Positions 15,060 through 20,009 of a stretch of DNA of 20,009 nucleotides are shown in pieces (positions within the stretch are counted from its first letter, which is position 1; each line of letters starts with the position of its first letter). Both the position numbers and the translations under genes were made by a program. The notes under the pieces are model-generated. The model was given only the letters and a program-made list of their open reading frames with translations, was not told where the DNA came from and searched no databases. This stretch comes from Thermoflexales bacterium (GTDB lineage Bacteria > Chloroflexota > Anaerolineae > B4-G1). The stretch lies in assembly GCA_007118795.1 (NCBI GenBank), contig SKQX01000241.1, positions 1 through 20,009 of the forward strand, written 5' to 3'.

Positions 15060-16124
15060 ATGACATTGATCAGAAGCATCTTCTGGAACAGCGAGCAGCG
15101 CCGCCCGCGCACCCTGTGGCGTGTGATATCGCAACTCGTGCTGCTTCTCGTCGTTCTCCTCGTCCTGCAGATCGGCCTAGGCATGGTCGCGGTCGGCGCC
15201 GTGTTGGCGGGGTTGGAGCTTAACATCGACCAGATCGCCGATCCACAGGCGATACAGCAACTGATGGTGGAGGCACCGGTGCTGGTGACGGCGTTGCAGC
15301 TCTCGCTGACGGTGTCGATCACGCTGAGCGTCTGGCTTTCCGGTCGCTTGCTGGACCGCCGTCCCTTCGCTGACTTCGGCTTTGGCCTGTCGCGAGACTG
15401 GTGGGTTGATCTAGCCTTCGGACTGTTTCAGGGCGCGGTGTTGATGCTCGTCATCTTCGTGATCCAGCTCGCAGCGGGTTGGGTGACCGTCACCGACACC
15501 TTCTCGACACGCGAACCGGGGGCGGTCTTCGCGCTGGCTATTCTGCCGCCGCTGGTCACGTTCCTGGCGGTGGGGTTCCACGAGGAGCTATTCAGTCGGG
15601 GGTATCAGCTCCAGAACCTGGCCGAGGGGCTGAACTGGTCCTTCATTGGGCCTCGCGGGGCCATCGCCATCGCCACGGTGCTGACCTCGGCCTTTTTCGG
15701 CCTGCTTCACGCGGCGAACCCGCACGCGACCCTGGTCAGCACGCTGTATCTGAGCCTGGCTGGCATCTACCTCGCGACAGGCTACCTGCTGACCGGTGAG
15801 TTGGCGATTCCAATAGGGCTGCACATCACGTGGAACTTCTTCCAGGGGAATGTGTTTGGGTTCCCGGTGAGCGGCACCGACTTCTCCACAGCCACCTTCA
15901 TACGGGTCGAGCAGGCGGGTCCGGATATGTGGACCGGTGGCGCGTTCGGCCCGGAGGCCGGGCTGCTGGGATTGGGCGCGATGGTGCTCGGCATCCTTCT
16001 AACGGTGGTGTGGGTGCGCTGGCGTCAAGGTGAAGTGGCTCTACACCGACCGCTGGCCGAGGCACCGGTGCCGTCGCAGGAGGCGCCAGAGGCCAGGCGC
16101 TCCGACACGATACCAGGCCGGTGA
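15060..16124 (+). CDS. CPBP-family (CAAX-like) intramembrane metalloprotease
   Basis: This is a multi-pass membrane protein of 354 residues with about eight hydrophobic segments, the first at about 20-50. The three family signatures are present in order: HEELFSRGYQLQNL (EE-x3-R, catalytic Glu pair), FFGLLHAANPHA (F-x3-H) and HITWNFFQGNVFG (H-x3-N). Family members include the CAAX prenyl endopeptidase Rce1 and bacterial proteins linked to bacteriocin self-immunity; the substrate here is unknown. The C-terminus is a charged, Pro-rich tail (after about 325), likely cytoplasmic. ATG 15060 has GGGAGG about eight bases upstream. A 154-base gap without a clear promoter separates it from the channel gene, and the phosphotransferase gene follows after 22 bases. 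Confidence 0.9.
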   Translation: MTLIRSIFWNSEQRRPRTLWRVISQLVLLLVVLLVLQIGLGMVAVGAVLAGLELNIDQIADPQAIQQLMVEAPVLVTALQLSLTVSITLSVWLSGRLLDRRPFADFGFGLSRDWWVDLAFGLFQGAVLMLVIFVIQLAAGWVTVTDTFSTREPGAVFALAILPPLVTFLAVGFHEELFSRGYQLQNLAEGLNWSFIGPRGAIAIATVLTSAFFGLLHAANPHATLVSTLYLSLAGIYLATGYLLTGELAIPIGLHITWNFFQGNVFGFPVSGTDFSTATFIRVEQAGPDMWTGGAFGPEAGLLGLGAMVLGILLTVVWVRWRQGEVALHRPLAEAPVPSQEAPEARRSDTIPGR

Positions 16125-16146
16125 CTGACTAGACAGGGGGGTGCTC

Positions 16147-17250
16147 ATGGACCGGAGACCAGAGGTCGTGCCGTTTGATCGAGGAGACTTGGAGCATTAC
16201 CTCACAGCACTGGTCTCGGGCGACGTGAGGGTGACGGCGGTGCGCGAGCTGCGGAACGACGAGGAGGAGAGAACGCTCAAAGAGTTCGGCTATGGTGTGC
16301 CCCTGCTGGTGGAATGCCGCTGCGATGGGGACCGGAGACGCTTTGTCTTCCATACCCTGTCTCGAAATGCGTTCGGACACGAGCATGTTTCTGACAGGGC
16401 GGCCAACCTACTGCTGGATCACGCCACCTTCAACACGCTACCAGGCCACGTCCGCTCCCTCGACGTGGGCGCTGTGACGAGGGACGGCTCGCTGATTTCG
16501 TTGGGGGACGCTGATGAGTTCTTCCACCTGACGCAGTACGTGGAAGGGGAACCGTACGCCGCCGATCTGCACCGCCTGTCCACCACGGAAGAGCTGACGT
16601 CGGGCGACGAGAAACGAGCTCTCGCCCTGGCGGATTACCTGGCCGAGATCCACGACCGCAAAGGGACCGATCCGTTGCTGTACCAGCGGCGCGTTCGCGA
16701 CCTGATCGGAGATGGGGAAGGCATTATGGGCATTCTGGATAGTTATCCGGAGGGCCTCAGTGGGGCACCACCGGCCCGCCTGGAGGCCATCGAGAAGGAG
16801 TGCGTGGCCTGGCGGTGGCGGATCAAGGATTCATCGCACCGGCTGAGTCAGGTGCACGGCGATTTCCATCCGTGGAACGTGCTTTTCGGGCAGGGAACAG
16901 ATTTCGCCCTGCTGGACCGGAGCCGCGGCGCGTGGGGAGAACCAGCCGACGACGTAAGTGCCATGACCATCAACTACATCATGTTCTCGCTCCGCCAGTA
17001 CAGGGGGCTAGGAGGCCCATTCCGGCAGCTGTACGCGCTGTTCTGGGATCGGTACGTGGGGCAGACCGAGGATGACGAACTCCTCAGGGTGATCCAGCCC
17101 TTCTATGCGTGGCGGGCCCTGGTTCTGGCCAGCCCGGTCTGGTATCCGAGCCTGGATAATCGGGTCCGGGCGACTCTGCTACGCTTTGTGGAGACAATGC
17201 TGGACTCAGAACAGTTCGAGCCCGAACAGATTGACGATTACCTGCGGTGA
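16147..17250 (+). CDS. APH-fold (aminoglycoside phosphotransferase-like) small-molecule kinase
   Basis: This is a 367-residue protein-kinase-like phosphotransferase. The catalytic Brenner-type motif HGDFHPWNVLF starts at His237 with Asp239 and Asn244, and the metal-binding Asp257 lies in LLDRSRGAWGEPADDV. The N-lobe holds LLVECRCDGDRRRFVFHTLSR, probably the ATP-binding strands. Similar folds phosphorylate antibiotics, choline, homoserine and sugars; the substrate is not readable and resistance should not be assumed. ATG 16147 sits just after a G-rich AGGGGGG; GTG 16141 is an alternative. The next gene, a P-loop kinase, starts 12 bases after the stop. This order recalls known single proteins in which an APH-like domain is followed by a P-loop kinase domain. 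Confidence 0.85.
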   Translation: MDRRPEVVPFDRGDLEHYLTALVSGDVRVTAVRELRNDEEERTLKEFGYGVPLLVECRCDGDRRRFVFHTLSRNAFGHEHVSDRAANLLLDHATFNTLPGHVRSLDVGAVTRDGSLISLGDADEFFHLTQYVEGEPYAADLHRLSTTEELTSGDEKRALALADYLAEIHDRKGTDPLLYQRRVRDLIGDGEGIMGILDSYPEGLSGAPPARLEAIEKECVAWRWRIKDSSHRLSQVHGDFHPWNVLFGQGTDFALLDRSRGAWGEPADDVSAMTINYIMFSLRQYRGLGGPFRQLYALFWDRYVGQTEDDELLRVIQPFYAWRALVLASPVWYPSLDNRVRATLLRFVETMLDSEQFEPEQIDDYLR

Positions 17251-17262
17251 GGGGAACGTCCG

Positions 17263-17802
17263 GTGGGCCGCGATACAGGGTTCGGATTGTGGCTGACGGG
17301 GCTTCCAGCCGCTGGCAAGACCACGCTGGCTGAAGGGCTGACGGAGGCGCTGAGCGATCAAGGTCATCAGGTTCAGATCCTAGACTCAGACGCTCTGCGC
17401 AGCGTGCTGACGCCCGAGCCAACCTACAGCGCCGAAGAACGCGACTGGTTTTACCGAGTGGTGGCTTTCATAGCGGGGCTGTTGACGGAGAACGGAACGA
17501 ACGTCGTCATCGCGGCCACCGCACACCGACGCCGCTACCGGGAGTACGGGCGCGAAAGAATCCCCAGATTCGCCGAGATATACGTACGCTGCTCAGTCTC
17601 CGTGTGTATCGAGCGGGACGAGAAAGGCACCTACGAGAAGGCGATGACCGGGGAAGCGACCACAGTGCCGGGACTACAAGTGAGCTACGAACCCCCGGAG
17701 AGCCCGGCCGTCGTGGTCGATACCGAGCTTCTGTCGCCGGAGCGGGGAGTGGAGCGGATCATGGAGCAGCTCGAGCAGATCTCCATTCTCAGTGCTGGAT
17801 GA
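17263..17802 (+). CDS. Adenylylsulfate-kinase-like P-loop kinase, divergent
   Basis: The 179-residue protein has the fold and length of APS kinase (CysC): Walker A GLPAAGKTT, LDSDALRSVL at the position of the APS kinase LDGDNVRHGL, GLLTENGTNVVIAATAHR where CysC has the FISP loop, the ERDEKGTYEKAMTGEA segment parallel to ARDPKGLYKKA, and YEPPESPAVVVDT near the end. Several APS-contacting positions differ: the DGDN asparagine is lost, FISP with its serine is replaced by TAHR, and FTGID is only loosely kept. No ATP sulfurylase gene is nearby. It may be a true APS kinase of a distinct subfamily or act on another substrate with the upstream APH-like protein. The start is GTG 17263. Confidence 0.8.
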   Translation: MGRDTGFGLWLTGLPAAGKTTLAEGLTEALSDQGHQVQILDSDALRSVLTPEPTYSAEERDWFYRVVAFIAGLLTENGTNVVIAATAHRRRYREYGRERIPRFAEIYVRCSVSVCIERDEKGTYEKAMTGEATTVPGLQVSYEPPESPAVVVDTELLSPERGVERIMEQLEQISILSAG

Positions 17803-17968
17803 AACAGGAGGAGCGACGGAGCACTGGAACTCGTTGCGGGCCACTGCTCGAAGGCGGGGAAGAGCAAGGCCCCCTCTCACTGGGCAGAGATATCAGAGGA
17901 GAGCAGAAGCCCGAGCCGCCGAGGAGGACGAGGCCAGGCAGCCCTGAGATCGCAGGGGGAGATCACTT

Positions 17969-18925
17969 GTGACGGTGGAAAGAGATGTTTACGAGCAACT
18001 GGATCATGAGCTGACCGAGACAAGGGAGAGGCTGCGAACGAAGCAGGATCTGGAGCAGTCCCTGAGCAGGGCACGAGAGAGTCTCAGGAGAGAGCGGAGG
18101 AGACGGTGGGAACTGGAGGAGGTGCTGACCACGCAAGGAGCTGACGTCGCGATGCTCGAGAGCCTCAGCCTGCGAGGATTATTTCTTACGTTTCTGGGGA
18201 GGAGGAAAGAAGAGGTGGTAAAGGGCCAGGAGGCCCTTCTGGCCGCCGAACTGAGGTATGAGGAATGCAAAGAGGCCATCACCGTGCTGGAGGAAGAGGT
18301 CGCCGAGCTCGAACAGCAGGTGGAGCAACTGAGCAAGACCGAGGCTCGTTACCGGGTACTGCTTGCCCGGAAGAAAGAGGTGTTGCTCGAAAGTGAAGGG
18401 AAGGACGCGGCCAGGGTGCTGGAGCTTTCGGAGGCATACGCCGACGCCCGATCTGATCTGCACGAGTTGGAGCGGGCCATCACAGCCGGAATGGGTGTGG
18501 TGAGCACTCTCGACAGCGCGATCGACGCCCTCAAGAGCGCCAGGAACTGGGGCACAGTCGATCTGCTGGGCGGCGGGCTGATCACGACGGCTGTTAAGCA
18601 CGGCCGGGTGGACGAAGCGAGGCGCTGGATCCACGCGGCTCAGCAGCATCTACGGCGCTTCCGCAGAGAGCTCGTCGACCTGGGACCGGCAGAGGGTCTG
18701 GATATCGACATCGGAGCTTTCGCCACTTTCGCCGACTACTTCTTCGACGGCCTGATCGCCGACTGGGTGGTTCAGCAGAAAATCAACCGCTCGCTCGAGA
18801 GAACGGTGGAGATGCGAGGGTCGGTTCAGGCAACGGTCAGCACCCTCAAACGGAAGCGGGTCCAGTTGGCGCGGGAAATGGAGCGAATCCAAGAGGAAAA
18901 AGAGAAGCTTATCCAGGGGGCTTGA
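17969..18925 (+). CDS. Coiled-coil protein of unknown function
   Basis: The 318-residue soluble protein is strongly charged and predicted to be coiled coil from about 5-65, 80-150 and 275-316 (heptad-like runs such as ITVLEEEVAELEQQVEQL). Between the coils is an unusual island, NWGTVDLLGGGLITTAVKHG at 193-212 followed by RVDEARRW, Gly-rich and unlike the rest, and a second non-coiled block, FADYFFDGLIADWVVQQKIN. I recall similar GTxDLLGGGL...KH islands in conserved hypothetical proteins but cannot name a function. No signal peptide or membrane anchor is seen. The start is GTG 17969 with GGGGGAG eight bases upstream. It follows the kinase after 166 bases and converges with the GTPase gene. Confidence 0.8.
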   Translation: MTVERDVYEQLDHELTETRERLRTKQDLEQSLSRARESLRRERRRRWELEEVLTTQGADVAMLESLSLRGLFLTFLGRRKEEVVKGQEALLAAELRYEECKEAITVLEEEVAELEQQVEQLSKTEARYRVLLARKKEVLLESEGKDAARVLELSEAYADARSDLHELERAITAGMGVVSTLDSAIDALKSARNWGTVDLLGGGLITTAVKHGRVDEARRWIHAAQQHLRRFRRELVDLGPAEGLDIDIGAFATFADYFFDGLIADWVVQQKINRSLERTVEMRGSVQATVSTLKRKRVQLAREMERIQEEKEKLIQGA

Positions 18926-18933
18926 AGGGTGAG

Positions 18934-18961
18934 CGGGCGCAGGACGGGCAAGGTGCGCCCG
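18934..18961. terminator. Possible bidirectional terminator hairpin between convergent genes
   Basis: CGGGCGCA (18934-18941) and TGCGCCCG (18954-18961) form a perfect 8-bp stem around a 12-base loop in the 59-base gap between the convergent coiled-coil and GTPase genes. No T-run follows on either strand, so intrinsic termination is uncertain. Confidence 0.35.
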
Positions 18962-18984
18962 GCACGGGATCGAGGTCGCCTTTC

Positions 18985-19971
18985 TCAGGTGCGCAGCTCC
19001 ACCACATCGCCGTCGTAGAGTACGTGGTCTCGGCCCACCATCTGTCCGTCATAGACGTGCTCTCCCCAGACGCGGGCTGTCTTCAGGGCTTCGGCGAGCT
19101 CCTTATGTACTTTCGCGGCGAAATCCTCCACGGTCCCACCTTTAGCCATCACAAAGGGGGCATTCCTATCGGGCTCCTGGCCGGGGGGCTTCGAGTAAAC
19201 TCTGATGATCTCGAGCAGATCGAAGACAGCTCGCTTCATCTGGTCCAGGTTCCGTCCGGTCTCGGCCGATACGGGCAACACGGGCCATTCCTCTCCCAAG
19301 AGATCCTGCAATACCTCAGCATCCTCGTCGTCCTCAGAGTGGTCGCTCTTGTTGGCCAGGAGCAAGAAGGGTTTGACGCTCCAGCCTCGCTCCCCCTCAT
19401 ATTCCCCGCTCCGATGGGAAGGGGTTATGCGATATTGTTCAAGGAAACCGACAGCGTCCTCAAACTCCTGAAGGGGGTAACCCTGTAAGTCGACTACCAG
19501 GAGGACGAGATCGACCCTACGTATCAGATTTAGCAGCTCGGGTTCGACGTGATCCTCGTTGAGGGGGGGCGTGTCGATTAACTGTATCTGTACGTTCTCG
19601 AAGCGCATCATGCCGGGGGTGGGGGTCCACGTGGTGAAGGGGTAGGGGGCAACCTCGGGCGTCGCGTTGGTCAGCGCTCGCAGCAAGGCTGACTTCCCTG
19701 TATTGGGTGGGCCCACCAGGGCCACCTGACCGGCGCCTTCCCGGTCGATGTGGAAAGGAGAGCGGTGTTGAGCCACCCCTTTGCGCCCCTTGGGCGCCCG
19801 CTTCAGGGCAGCGAGCTTTCTGCGCAGGTCAGCGCGGAGCCTATCGGTGCCCTTGTGCTTGGGAACGACGCTCATCATCTCCTGGAGGAGGGCGATCTTC
19901 TCCTCATTGGAGGTCGCCTTCCTGAAGGCCTCCTCGATCTTGAAGTAATCCGGAGGAAGATTGGTCGGCAT
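18985..19971 (-). CDS. DRG/Obg-like GTPase with C-terminal TGS domain
   Basis: The 328-residue protein has a helical, basic N-terminal region (1-80) like that of DRG proteins, then a GTPase domain: G1 GPPNTGKS (87-94), a Thr-rich switch I (PFTTWTPTPG, 111-120), G3 DTPP (133-136), G4 NKSD (207-210) and G5 SAETG (235-239). A TGS domain (about 265-328) closes the protein, ending in the strand DHVLYDGDVVELRT. DRG and Obg GTPases generally act with ribosomes or translation factors; a similar role is inferred. G3 reads DTPP where most GTPases have DxxG. The ATG at 19971 has GAAGGA a few bases upstream. The gene is convergent with the plus-strand genes and not obviously tied to them. Confidence 0.88.
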   Translation of the reverse strand: MPTNLPPDYFKIEEAFRKATSNEEKIALLQEMMSVVPKHKGTDRLRADLRRKLAALKRAPKGRKGVAQHRSPFHIDREGAGQVALVGPPNTGKSALLRALTNATPEVAPYPFTTWTPTPGMMRFENVQIQLIDTPPLNEDHVEPELLNLIRRVDLVLLVVDLQGYPLQEFEDAVGFLEQYRITPSHRSGEYEGERGWSVKPFLLLANKSDHSEDDEDAEVLQDLLGEEWPVLPVSAETGRNLDQMKRAVFDLLEIIRVYSKPPGQEPDRNAPFVMAKGGTVEDFAAKVHKELAEALKTARVWGEHVYDGQMVGRDHVLYDGDVVELRT

Positions 19972-20009
19972 CCTTAGTCCTTCTCGTCTCGGTCAGCTCG
20001 GGTAGCCAC

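Noticed and set aside
14942..15223. 93-codon plus-strand frame between the channel and CPBP genes
   Set aside because: It overlaps the well-supported CPBP gene in another frame and its sequence shows no motif.
16147..17250. Antibiotic resistance gene (aminoglycoside phosphotransferase)
   Set aside because: Only the general APH-fold catalytic motifs are visible; the context is chromosomal and metabolic with no mobile element, so resistance is not supported.

Overview
The window is GC-rich bacterial DNA with dense, mostly co-oriented genes and little non-coding sequence. Its core is a chromosomal cluster for aromatic amino acid synthesis. The family types fit a thermophile-like or deep-branching lineage such as Chloroflexota: a Thermotoga-type DAHP synthase, a fused AroK-AroB, an AroH-type chorismate mutase and a TGS-domain GTPase. 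The phylum is an inference; there is no rRNA or other clear taxonomic marker. No tRNA, rRNA, CRISPR array, insertion sequence or integrase is visible.

Layout. (1) 1-1050, minus strand: the 5' two thirds of a phosphoglucomutase gene, with its own promoter. (2) 1051-1605: a divergent intergenic region with promoters facing both ways. (3) 1536-1791: a strong promoter, a 31-codon leader peptide rich in Trp, Phe and Tyr, and a 13-bp terminator hairpin with a competing antiterminator. This is a textbook-style ribosome-mediated attenuator ahead of the aro genes. (4) 1792-13104: aroH, pheA, aroF, tyrA, aroA, aroE, a MetH-reactivation-domain-like gene, aroC, a fused aroKB, aroQ and a class I/II aminotransferase. 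Apart from the MetH-like gene, these encode every step from PEP plus erythrose 4-phosphate to chorismate, and on to Phe and Tyr. A second promoter-like sequence at 7753-7780 may drive the half from the MetH-like gene onward. (5) 13155-16124: a DegV-family protein, an MscS-type channel and a CPBP-family membrane protease. (6) 16147-18925: an APH-fold phosphotransferase, a divergent APS-kinase-like P-loop kinase and a coiled-coil protein. (7) 18985-19971, minus strand: a DRG/Obg-like GTPase with a TGS domain, convergent with the rest.

The most interesting points are the attenuator, whose stalling geometry points to Tyr/Phe rather than Trp; the cobalamin-enzyme-reactivation-like protein inside a shikimate operon; the TyrA cofactor-loop signature that suggests NADP+ and possibly arogenate; short ORFs that bridge gaps between aro genes through start/stop overlaps; and the APH/APS-kinase-like/coiled-coil group of unknown purpose. 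All assignments come from reading motifs by eye; no database search was run.
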